DNA of 5,024 nt from an uncultured Lachnospiraceae bacterium (GCA_902767195.1 CACXGS010000034.1:1-5024); one strand, 5' to 3'; counted from the stretch's first letter, positions 1 to 5,024 are shown. A program made the numbers and translations. Notes: generated from the letters alone by a model not told the origin.

Positions 1-605
1 ATTCTTTTTCCTTCTTTTTCATAAATCTTCTTCGGCTTCTCATGGACAACTGTCACCTGTTCTGACACATTGACATCTCCCTTGTAAGTGGGAATGTAGA
101 AGACCTCATCTGCCACTTCCGCCAGGAAGTCTGCCTCTGCCTCCTCTTTTGCCGAAGAGCCCACAACCAGGGCTGTCTTCCCGTGATAGAGCGGAGCATC
201 ACAGGTAGCACAATAGCTGACGCCTCTTCCCAGGAATTCTTCTTCTCCGGGGTAAAGCTTTCCTTGCATTACTCCGGTAGCCAGTATAACACTGGTGGCT
301 TCGTAGAACTGATTATCTCCTCCCTGCAGGGCAAAATAATCACCCATGGCATATACCGCTGTGATTTTATCCTGTGTAATCTCAATCTCCATATTCTCTA
401 AATGTTCTTCGAACCGTTCTGCCAGCTCTTTGCCGGAAATATCCGGAAAACCGAGATAATTCCGGATCAGCTCTGCTTTTTGAAGCTTCATACTGAAATC
501 CCTGTTCCCCAGAAGCAATATTTTCTTATTTCGGATCTTTGCCGTTATAGCCGCTTCCAGGCCTGCAGGCCCTGTTCCGATGATCGCAATATCATAGCGC
601 CCCAT
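1..605 (-). CDS. Thioredoxin reductase-like flavoprotein, probably ferredoxin-dependent (FFTR-like); 3' end beyond window
   Basis: Partial gene: 201 residues are visible from the ATG at 605, and the C-terminus lies off the left edge. Whole family members are about 290-310 residues. An AAGGAG site at 613-618, 7 nt upstream, supports the start. Residues 4-15 (YDIAIIGTGPAG) form the FAD-binding Rossmann motif, ILATG at 107-111 is the usual second FAD segment, and Cys132-Ala-Thr-Cys135 followed by Asp is the redox-active disulfide of thioredoxin reductases. In NADPH-dependent enzymes the next domain has GGGxSA and an HRRxxxR phosphate clamp. Here the matching stretches read VVGSSAKEEA (147-156) and VFYIPTYKGD (168-177), so glycines and the arginine clamp are missing. 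This resembles clostridial ferredoxin-dependent flavin thioredoxin reductases, which would pass electrons from reduced ferredoxin to thioredoxin in the cytoplasm. The flavoprotein disulfide reductase family is clear; ferredoxin as donor is inferred from the missing motifs and recalled family resemblance. Confidence 0.85.
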   Translation of the reverse strand, partial: MGRYDIAIIGTGPAGLEAAITAKIRNKKILLLGNRDFSMKLQKAELIRNYLGFPDISGKELAERFEEHLENMEIEITQDKITAVYAMGDYFALQGGDNQFYEATSVILATGVMQGKLYPGEEEFLGRGVSYCATCDAPLYHGKTALVVGSSAKEEAEADFLAEVADEVFYIPTYKGDVNVSEQVTVVHEKPKKIYEKEGKR

Positions 606-662
606 AGTTCATCTCCTTTTTTATCATATCTAAACTTGTCTTTATGTCCACAATAACTAGCT

Positions 663-692
663 TTATCCACATACTTATCCACTTTATCCACA
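663..692 (+). promoter_or_regulatory. Cluster of three DnaA boxes
   Basis: Three copies of the DnaA recognition 9-mer stand in the same orientation: TTATCCACA at 663-671, TTATCCACT at 675-683 (one mismatch) and TTATCCACA at 684-692. The last two abut exactly and the first is 3 bp away, giving start-to-start distances of 12 and 9 bp. A weaker 7/9 match (ATGTCCACA) lies at 644-652. The cluster is 58-87 bp upstream of the thioredoxin reductase-like start codon, in the region where that gene's promoter should be, and downstream of cardiolipin synthase. No dnaA, dnaN, rpmH or gyrase gene is visible, so an origin is not shown. A DnaA-regulated promoter or a DnaA-titrating cluster outside oriC are alternatives. 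The motif match is direct observation; binding is inferred. Confidence 0.6.
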
Positions 693-702
693 GAAAGAAT
701 CA

Positions 703-726
703 AGGTATGTCCGCGGGGATCTACCT
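703..726 (-). terminator. Weak candidate terminator after cardiolipin synthase
   Basis: Downstream of the cardiolipin synthase stop codon the minus strand can fold AGGTA (726-722) with TACCT (707-703), then after a 2x2 internal mismatch TCC with GGA around a CCGC loop. The bases that follow read TTGATTCTTT, only a poor T-tract. The position is right for a terminator but the stem is imperfect and weak. Some transcripts may read on towards the DnaA-box region and the thioredoxin reductase-like gene. Confidence 0.25.
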
Positions 727-735
727 AAGTGGTTT

Positions 736-2304
736 TTACACCAAAGGTGCAAATAACCTCAGAATCAGCTGAGTAAACCGCATGAATACCGGTCGGTCCG
801 GAAGATACTTTTCCGTCACCTCCTCACACAGTTGGAAGGTCTCAATAAAATCGTTTTTTATCGATATGACTGCATCGCATCCGACCATCAGACAGCCGTC
901 CTCAAAATGATGATAGAGACTCCTGTAATCCAGATTAATCGTTCCGCAGATGGCGGCCATATCATCAGAGACACACATTTTACCATGACTAAAGCCGGGC
1001 GTATATTCAAAAATCCTCACCCCGTCCCGGACCAGACGACTGTAGTAAGACCTGGTCATCTTAAAGACAATCTTTTTGTCCGGGATCCCAGGGGTAATAA
1101 TCCGGACATCGACTCCCCGCTTGGCTGCCAGACAAAAGGCGTGACTCATCTCATCGGTTATGATCAGATAAGGGCTCATGATGTAAAAATATTTCTGCGC
1201 CCGGTTAATCATGCTGATATAGAGATCTTCTCCCACCTGCTTTTTATCCATGGGGTTATCGGAGTATGGCTGGATATATCCTACCCTGACAGCCGATTCA
1301 TTATGGTCCGGCAGATAGCTTTCAAATACTTTGTCATCCCAGTCATCTCCCCGGACCGCATTCCACATTTCCAGAAAGGTGATCGTCATGGAGCGGACAG
1401 CCTTTCCCTCCAGCCGGATCCCGGTATCCTTCCAATGTCCGTAAGGGGACGTGAGGTTAAAGTATTCATCCGCCATATTGTAGCCACCGGTGAACCCGAT
1501 TCGACCGTCGACAATCGTCATCTTCCGGTGATCCCGGTTGTTCAGAAACAGGTTCACAATAGGGGTTACCGGGTTAAAAACACGGCAGGGGATTCCTTTG
1601 TCCTGGAGGCGGTCCACAAAATCTGTATTGATAAAACCGATGCTGCCGATATCATCGTAGAACACTCTGACATCCAGGCCTTCCCGGACTTTCTCCTCCA
1701 GAATAGTCTGCACGCTGTTCCATGCCCGGGCATCTTCTATGGCAAAATATTCCATGAATATAAAATGCTTTGCCTCCCTCAATGCCTGCTTCTGGGCTTC
1801 CAGCCCGTCCATTGCGTTGTCGTAATATTCCACTTTCGTGTCCTGATAAACCGGATAGCCGGCCTGCTTCAGGAGGTATTCCGACATACCGCAGCAAGAT
1901 GGATACTCCTCTCTCAGCCGGTCCATTACTCCCTCATCCTGCTGAAGATGGGGAAACAGTTCCCTGTCGATTTCCTCGAATCGTCTTCTCATCTTCCTTG
2001 TGGCACCGGAAAGACCAATCATAATATACAGCAGAATTCCCACCACAGGAATAACAAGAATCAGGATAATCCATGGAATCTTAATAGAGGGTGTCTTATA
2101 CTGGCTGTAGATTCCCAGTACAAGGAACACCGCCACCACCCGGCTGACTACTGCGATCCACTCCGCATATAGATGGAGTCTGGATATGGCAAGCCCGGTA
2201 ATCAGAATGATCTCCAGGATCAGGGCGATTCCGACGAACATCATTCGTACAATCCCGTTCTTTACATCGGCTTTTTTCTCCAGGGTTCTATCAGTGAGTG
2301 ACAT
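736..2304 (-). CDS. cls: Cardiolipin synthase (phospholipase D superfamily)
   Basis: A 522-residue membrane enzyme that makes cardiolipin, typically by joining two phosphatidylglycerol molecules with release of glycerol. Hydrophobic segments at about residues 20-40, 48-66 and 77-97 form the N-terminal anchor (PLDN-type region); the rest is the paired phospholipase D catalytic fold on the cytoplasmic face. Both HKD motifs are intact: His259-x-Lys261-x4-Asp266, followed by GRIGFTGGYN, and His440-x-Lys442-x4-Asp447, followed by CGTINLDYRS. The length is close to the roughly 480-520 residues usual for Firmicute enzymes. The ATG at 2304 has an AGGAG site 8 nt upstream. A good promoter precedes it, with a leader of about 90 nt, so the gene appears singly transcribed. 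Its neighbour on the other side, across a shared 223 bp intergenic region, is divergent. The family is certain; the lipid substrate is taken from the family. Confidence 0.96.
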   Translation of the reverse strand: MSLTDRTLEKKADVKNGIVRMMFVGIALILEIILITGLAISRLHLYAEWIAVVSRVVAVFLVLGIYSQYKTPSIKIPWIILILVIPVVGILLYIMIGLSGATRKMRRRFEEIDRELFPHLQQDEGVMDRLREEYPSCCGMSEYLLKQAGYPVYQDTKVEYYDNAMDGLEAQKQALREAKHFIFMEYFAIEDARAWNSVQTILEEKVREGLDVRVFYDDIGSIGFINTDFVDRLQDKGIPCRVFNPVTPIVNLFLNNRDHRKMTIVDGRIGFTGGYNMADEYFNLTSPYGHWKDTGIRLEGKAVRSMTITFLEMWNAVRGDDWDDKVFESYLPDHNESAVRVGYIQPYSDNPMDKKQVGEDLYISMINRAQKYFYIMSPYLIITDEMSHAFCLAAKRGVDVRIITPGIPDKKIVFKMTRSYYSRLVRDGVRIFEYTPGFSHGKMCVSDDMAAICGTINLDYRSLYHHFEDGCLMVGCDAVISIKNDFIETFQLCEEVTEKYLPDRPVFMRFTQLILRLFAPLV

Positions 2305-2401
2305 AATCCGGTCTCCTGTCGTTTCTGTATTCTCCGATTCGCAGACTCTTATGGTCTGAAAGCTTTCGCTGCAGCCGTCAAATGGATGACTTCCTCATTT
2401 C

Positions 2402-2429
2402 ATTTTATCAAATCATGAAAGTGTGTCAA
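2402..2429 (-). promoter_or_regulatory. Sigma-A type promoter of cls
   Basis: On the minus strand TTGACA (2429-2424, perfect -35) is followed by a 16 bp spacer and TAAAAT (2407-2402, -10) carrying a TGn extension directly upstream (TGATAAAAT). Transcription should begin near 2395, giving a leader of about 90 nt before the cardiolipin synthase ATG at 2304. The leader contains a small hairpin (CAGAC/GTCTG, 2342-2346 with 2354-2358, 7 nt loop) and a 10 bp palindrome GAAAGCTTTC at 2358-2367. I recognise no riboswitch in it. Confidence 0.75.
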
Positions 2430-2472
2430 TGGCTCATCGATGTTTGTGCAATTGTAAGTATCCGTGACATTT

Positions 2473-2505
2473 ATTACAAGTCTCCAGGCCATAATTATGT
2501 AGAAT
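2473..2505 (+). promoter_or_regulatory. Candidate promoter of the recombinase-like gene
   Basis: The region directly upstream of the gene at 2528 contains TAGAAT at 2500-2505 (5/6 match to a -10) and, as an overlapping alternative, ATTACA (2473-2478) spaced 17 bp from TATGTA (2496-2501). No -35 match is good, so the exact promoter is uncertain. A 6 bp inverted repeat, TTGTAA (2452-2457) and TTACAA (2474-2479), overlaps this zone and might be an operator. Confidence 0.3.
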
Positions 2506-2527
2506 AGAGACAAGGAGGTTTTGAAGT

Positions 2528-2956
2528 ATGAACGTTGCCATATATCAGTACCATAGAAGTGATACCCACAGTCAGGATATTAATCAGTCCGGCGAGATGT
2601 TGATCTTATCGGCGGTCACCATGTGCAAAGACAAGGTTACCGAACTTTACGGTGAAGATCAGAACTTTATCACCTACATCGACACCCAGACCCGGATGAT
2701 CGAGAGCGGCTGCCTGAAAGGAGCTTATGTCCGCCCGGAACTGGAGAATATGCTGGTTGATATCCGGGATGGCAAGATCGATATGGTCGCCGTTACCTAT
2801 ATGGGCGCCGTCGCTTCAGATTACATGTTTATCCTGGCCTTTTACATTTACCTGTGTCAGCACAACATTAAGCTGATCACGGTTCGTGAAGGGGAGAGCA
2901 TCGGGGGGATGCTTGAAAAAGCCTTGGAAGAGTATCGAAAGAACTCCGGGATGTAA
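2528..2956 (+). CDS. Small protein resembling a serine-recombinase catalytic domain but lacking its catalytic residues
   Basis: A 142-residue protein with an excellent start: AAGGAGG at 2512-2518, then a 9 nt gap to ATG. The overall pattern is that of the resolvase N-terminal domain: MNVAIY at the start; RPELENMLVDIRDGKIDMVAV at residues 69-89, matching the family's RPxLxxMLxDIxxGKIDxVxV; and YIYLCQHNIKLITVREG at 106-122, matching the strand after the catalytic helix. The chemistry is gone. The YxRxS motif reads Y6-Q-Y8-H-R10, replacing the arginine and the nucleophilic serine (a Ser lies one place later, at 11). The segment that is normally D-L-S-R-L-G-R reads Y-M-G-A-V-A-S (91-97), without the Asp or either Arg. 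There is no C-terminal DNA-binding or zinc-ribbon part. It is therefore unlikely to recombine DNA; a regulatory or structural role is possible. The fold call rests on pattern matching, and no function can be named. Confidence 0.8.
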   Translation: MNVAIYQYHRSDTHSQDINQSGEMLILSAVTMCKDKVTELYGEDQNFITYIDTQTRMIESGCLKGAYVRPELENMLVDIRDGKIDMVAVTYMGAVASDYMFILAFYIYLCQHNIKLITVREGESIGGMLEKALEEYRKNSGM

Positions 2957-2968
2957 AGTTGTTTCTTT

Positions 2969-3042
2969 AAAGAGATGTCGGACACTATTACAAAATTGTT
3001 GTATTTGCAGCAGTTTTGCAGTGGTGTCCGGCATCTCTTTTT
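2969..3042 (+). terminator. Very long hairpin with T-run: terminator of the recombinase-like gene, possible regulatory RNA
   Basis: Starting 12 nt after the stop codon, bases 2969-3002 pair with 3007-3040 around a 4 nt loop (ATTT). The outer 17 pairs (2969-2985 with 3024-3040) include one G-U wobble. The inner part (2986-3002 with 3007-3023) has five more wobbles and one A-C mismatch. A T-run at 3038-3042 follows. Six of the seven arm differences are U opposite G when read as plus-strand RNA, but would be A-C mismatches on the minus strand, so the structure fits plus-strand transcription. It is about twice as long as an ordinary intrinsic terminator. It sits between the recombinase-like gene and larE and probably ends the first transcript. 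Confidence 0.8.
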
Positions 3043-3050
3043 GTTATGAT
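3042..3050 (+). promoter_or_regulatory. Candidate extended -10 promoter for larE
   Basis: TGTTATGAT is a TGn extension plus a TATGAT hexamer (3045-3050). It begins in the last T of the preceding terminator. There is no good -35, because that position falls inside the hairpin's right arm. A start near 3057 would leave a short leader of about 17 nt that just includes the ribosome binding site AAAGGAG at 3058-3064. Readthrough of the hairpin is the alternative source of larE mRNA. Confidence 0.35.
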
Positions 3051-3073
3051 AAAACAAAAAGGAGCAAACACTC

Positions 3074-3955
3074 ATGTCTTATATCGATAAAAAAAACACT
3101 CTCATACATTATTTGAACGAACTCATGGAAAAGCCTGTCATAGTCGCCTTCTCCGGGGGGGTAGACAGCAGTCTGCTCTTAAAACTATGCTGTGAAGCAG
3201 CCCAACAGACGAGTCAGGCAGTTCATGCTGTCACAATACACTCAAAACTTCACCCATTCGGGGATCTGGAGATTGCCAAAAGGGTTGCGGAAGAAACCGG
3301 CGCCATCCATCATATTATCCAGGTGGATGAACTGGAAGCGGCCGGTATACGTTTTAATCCGCCCGACCGCTGTTATCTGTGTAAAAAACATCTGTTTAGT
3401 CAACTGAAAGACAAAGCAAACACTCTGGGAACGGATACTATCATCGAAGGGACCAATGCCGACGATCTGCTGGTTTACCGTCCGGGAATCCGTGCCCTTA
3501 AAGAACTGGGTATCCTCAGTCCTCTGGCCGTAACCGGCATATCCAAAGAAGAGGTCCGGAAAATGGCTTCAGAATACGGCATCTCCGTTTCCAACCGTCC
3601 TTCCGCTCCCTGTATGGCTACTCGCTTTCCCTATGGGACGGAGCTGGATTATGCCGTGATCCGCAAAGTGGAACAATGCGAAAACTGGCTGAAAGACCAG
3701 GGATTTTATAATGTCAGAATCCGGGTGCATGACACCATCGCACGCATCGAAATCGACCCTGACCAAATGACTTCTTTCCTCAGCAGGCGGGAGGAGATCC
3801 TTTCTGCGATGAAAATCGGCAGATTCGATTATATCACTCTGGATCTGGAAGGTTTCCGGTCGGGGAGCATGGATCTTAAGATTGCTCCGTCACATTCGCC
3901 TTTCCCCTCCGGAAGCACAAGGGATACAGGCCGAAACCCACAAAGCCAAGAATAG
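3074..3955 (+). CDS. larE: ATP-dependent sacrificial sulfur transferase LarE (PP-loop family)
   Basis: A 293-residue cytoplasmic enzyme. In the known pathway LarE adenylates the pyridinium biscarboxylate mononucleotide made by LarB and inserts sulfur from its own cysteine; LarC then adds nickel to give the nickel-pincer nucleotide of lactate racemase and relatives. The PP-loop S27-GGVDSS-33 binds ATP. DRCYLCKK at 98-105 is the conserved CxxC block, and EGTNADD at 125-131 and RPSAPCMATRFPYG at 175-188 are family signatures. Cys180 corresponds to the sulfur-donating cysteine (Cys176 in Lactobacillus plantarum LarE). The ATG at 3074 has AAAGGAG 9 nt upstream. Family members usually end at the GSM motif, seen here at 264-266; the 27 extra residues are low in pattern and are read through the 3' end of the opposing PAP2 gene. 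No larA, larB or larC lies in the window, so the role in this strain is unproven. A different tRNA or cofactor thiolase of the PP-loop class is less likely given these motifs. Confidence 0.92.
   Translation: MSYIDKKNTLIHYLNELMEKPVIVAFSGGVDSSLLLKLCCEAAQQTSQAVHAVTIHSKLHPFGDLEIAKRVAEETGAIHHIIQVDELEAAGIRFNPPDRCYLCKKHLFSQLKDKANTLGTDTIIEGTNADDLLVYRPGIRALKELGILSPLAVTGISKEEVRKMASEYGISVSNRPSAPCMATRFPYGTELDYAVIRKVEQCENWLKDQGFYNVRIRVHDTIARIEIDPDQMTSFLSRREEILSAMKIGRFDYITLDLEGFRSGSMDLKIAPSHSPFPSGSTRDTGRNPQSQE
3864..3888. repeat. Inverted repeat at the junction of the converging larE and PAP2 genes
   Basis: GGAGCA at 3864-3869 is complementary to TGCTCC at 3883-3888, and the interior holds a 10 bp palindrome, ATCTTAAGAT (3873-3882). 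The structure straddles the place where LarE proteins normally end and contains the PAP2 stop codon (3876-3878). It has the position of a bidirectional terminator, but no T-run follows on either strand, so termination here is only possible. Confidence 0.35.
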
Positions 3956-4814
3956 CATACCTGGCGAAACGGACCATCATGGAAGCCATGTCGGCATCCC
4001 CCGCCAGGTCTTTTGGAATCGCTGCTTTTAAAAGGATGTTCAAAAGCAAAATGACCACAATTCCTCCCAGAACCCGCAGAAGGAGCTGTTTTACATTCTC
4101 GGTATCTTCGAACCGAACCACTTTCTCCTCAAAAAGTGTTCCTGCTATGAATCCGGCCAACAGTCCCACCGAGGTATAGTATTCGGCAATTCTGCAGAAG
4201 AAAAAGCCCGGGATAGCGGTCAGGAAAAGAATTACATACAGAAGTTCTTTCTTCTGAATTCTGTTACTGAGTGCCGGTACGACAAGCATCGCAGCAATTC
4301 CCAGCAGCCATCCTCCCAGAACATCTGTAGGGAAATGAACCCCTACGGTGATTCGGGACAATCCGGTAAGAAACGGGAGCAGAAAAGCAAGGATAATCAG
4401 CCACTTGTTTTTCTTTTCCCTGGCTATGGACCCATACATACTGGCCGCATTGGTGGAGTGTATGCTGGGAAAGGAATACCCCTGGGCAGAGATGTCGTAA
4501 AGATCGGCCGAGGACGACACCGGTCGTAGAACTTTAATATTCTCATTATCAAAATATGGACGACGGCGCATTACAATACATTTGATCATTGTCCCCCAGG
4601 AGGCAGCCATCAGAGCATTCAGCCCCACTCTTTTTCCCAGTTCTTTGTCATATCCCCAATATATAAAACCCAGAACAAGAATCAGGATAAGCTCTTCTCC
4701 AAAGCATGAGCAAAAGTCCAGAAGCTTCACTGCCGCAGAGCTCAGATTCGTCTGAAGCCATTCAATCATTGCCATTTCCCACTCAAAATAAAACGTATAA
4801 CCTGCTGTTGCCAT
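3876..4814 (-). CDS. Multi-pass PAP2-family phosphatase
   Basis: A membrane phosphatase of 312 residues from the ATG at 4814. All three PAP2 signature blocks are present: K78-x6-R85-P86 (KCIVMRRRP), P116-S-I-H119 and S153-R-x5-H160-x3-D164 (SRITVGVHFPTD). His119, His160 and Asp164 are the expected catalytic set. The second block has Ile where PSGH is usual. Hydrophobic segments at roughly 40-55, 140-152, 165-182, 190-207, 213-227, 244-262 and 283-300 indicate a polytopic protein, longer than minimal bacterial PAP2 proteins because of extra C-terminal helices. Likely substrates are phosphatidate, phosphatidylglycerol phosphate or undecaprenyl pyrophosphate; the sequence does not decide. Start choice: the frame opens upstream with TTG at 4835, which has no ribosome site, whereas ATG 4814 has GAAGG (4824-4820) 5 nt ahead. 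Later ATGs at 4775 and 4769 lie nearer to where homologous sequence seems to begin (MIEWLQ) but have poorer sites. The 3' end overlaps larE by 80 bp. Confidence 0.92.
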   Translation of the reverse strand: MATAGYTFYFEWEMAMIEWLQTNLSSAAVKLLDFCSCFGEELILILVLGFIYWGYDKELGKRVGLNALMAASWGTMIKCIVMRRRPYFDNENIKVLRPVSSSADLYDISAQGYSFPSIHSTNAASMYGSIAREKKNKWLIILAFLLPFLTGLSRITVGVHFPTDVLGGWLLGIAAMLVVPALSNRIQKKELLYVILFLTAIPGFFFCRIAEYYTSVGLLAGFIAGTLFEEKVVRFEDTENVKQLLLRVLGGIVVILLLNILLKAAIPKDLAGDADMASMMVRFARYAILGFVGFGLYPLCFRRGKANVTEQS

Positions 4815-4868
4815 CGTTACCTTCTTTCTAATCAAAAGATTGCTGATATCTACTATTTCCCGATACTC

Positions 4869-4874
4869 AATATA
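4869..4874 (-). promoter_or_regulatory. Extended -10 promoter of the PAP2 gene
   Basis: On the minus strand TGGTATATT places a TGn extension before a TATATT hexamer (4874-4869; consensus TATAAT, one mismatch). No good -35 is seen at 16-18 bp, which is common for extended -10 promoters. Transcription would begin near 4862, giving a leader of about 48 nt to the ATG at 4814. This supports the ATG start as well as the TTG at 4835. Confidence 0.5.
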
Positions 4875-4971
4875 CCATAAAATAATTCGTTTATCATCAC
4901 TTCCCCTGATAAATAATGGTTTCCTATTCCCCGTCTCTGGTATCTGACACCGAATAAATATGAATTTATTA

Positions 4972-5001
4972 TTGACAAGCGAAACCCTTTGGTGTTATAG
5001 T
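4972..5001 (+). promoter_or_regulatory. Strong sigma-A type promoter pointing out of the window
   Basis: A perfect -35 TTGACA (4972-4977) is followed by an 18 bp spacer and TATAGT (4996-5001), or by 17 bp to TTATAG. The start would be near 5008, so a plus-strand gene should begin just beyond the right edge. The spacer contains ACCCTTTGGT, a small dyad (ACC/GGT). A TGTCAA (5004-5009) mirrors the -35 sequence around the start site. The bases between 4875 and 4971 contain only an AT-rich 7 bp inverted repeat (AATAAAT/ATTTATT near 4954-4971) and no gene. Confidence 0.6.
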
Positions 5002-5024
5002 CATGTCAAGCTATAGCGATGCAA

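Noticed and set aside
623..628. TATGAT on the minus strand as the -10 of the thioredoxin reductase-like gene
   Set aside because: Transcription would start near 616, inside the ribosome binding site at 613-618, so this hexamer cannot serve a leadered mRNA. I could not identify a better promoter with confidence.
183..656. Two short plus-strand open frames (183-401 and 402-656)
   Set aside because: They are antisense to the thioredoxin reductase-like gene and its upstream region, which has a clear FAD motif and CATC pair. They show no recognisable domain.
663..692. Calling the DnaA-box cluster a replication origin
   Set aside because: No dnaA, dnaN or other origin-linked gene and no clear AT-rich unwinding region with phased repeats are visible. 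Boxes alone do not make an origin.
832..2172. A 446-codon open frame on the plus strand
   Set aside because: It lies wholly antisense to cardiolipin synthase, has no family signature or ribosome site, and is rich in His, Pro, Ile and Arg as expected of a mirrored frame. The minus-strand protein has both HKD motifs and explains the region.
2452..2479. TTGTAA/TTACAA inverted repeat as a defined operator
   Set aside because: Only 6 bp arms, AT-rich, with a 16 bp gap and no match I can tie to a known regulator. Noted only within the promoter entry.
2528..2956. Calling the recombinase-like gene part of a mobile element
   Set aside because: No C-terminal DNA-binding domain, attachment sites, terminal repeats or cargo genes are seen, and the catalytic residues are absent.
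2816..3116. Short open frames on both strands across the long hairpin, two of them sharing Cys-rich peptide strings
   Set aside because: The shared peptide pattern comes from the two arms of the inverted repeat being read on opposite strands, not from related genes. None has a convincing ribosome site.
3876..4835. TTG at 4835 as the PAP2 start
   Set aside because: No Shine-Dalgarno sequence precedes it, while the ATG at 4814 has GAAGG 5 nt upstream. The extra seven residues add nothing family-like.

Overview
The window looks like ordinary chromosome from a Clostridia-class Firmicute, most likely Lachnospiraceae-like. The grounds are strong AGGAG-type ribosome binding sites, mid-range base composition, and the gene types: a clostridial flavin thioredoxin reductase-like protein, a Firmicute-style cardiolipin synthase and an orphan larE. 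The lineage is inferred from gene style; no marker gene settles it.

Layout. (1) Bases 1-605, minus: the 5' two thirds of a thioredoxin reductase-like flavoprotein, cut by the window edge. It keeps the FAD glycines and the CATC redox pair, but the NADPH-binding motifs are degenerate, as in ferredoxin-dependent flavin thioredoxin reductases. (2) Bases 606-735: an intergenic region with three same-strand DnaA-box 9-mers (two perfect, one with a single mismatch) in 30 bp. (3) Bases 736-2304, minus: a complete cardiolipin synthase with two HKD motifs and a good sigma-A type promoter upstream. (4) Bases 2528-2956, plus: a 142-residue protein that looks like a serine-recombinase catalytic domain stripped of its catalytic residues and with no DNA-binding part. 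(5) Bases 2969-3042: a very long, wobble-rich hairpin followed by a T-run, lying between that gene and larE. (6) Bases 3074-3955, plus: LarE, the ATP-dependent sulfur transferase of nickel-pincer cofactor synthesis, without larB or larC nearby. (7) Bases 3876-4814, minus: a multi-pass PAP2-family phosphatase whose 3' end overlaps the larE 3' end by 80 bp. (8) Bases 4815-5024: the PAP2 promoter and leader, then a strong plus-strand promoter pointing out of the window.

The genes do not form one operon. Cardiolipin synthase and the PAP2 protein both belong to membrane-lipid metabolism, but they are separated by oppositely oriented genes with their own signals. The thioredoxin reductase-like gene and larE concern redox and sulfur/cofactor chemistry. 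I see no mobile element, CRISPR array, tRNA or rRNA, and no convincing new multi-gene system. The points most worth following up are the recombinase-like protein without its active site, the long hairpin next to it, the DnaA-box cluster and the flavoprotein's missing NADPH site.
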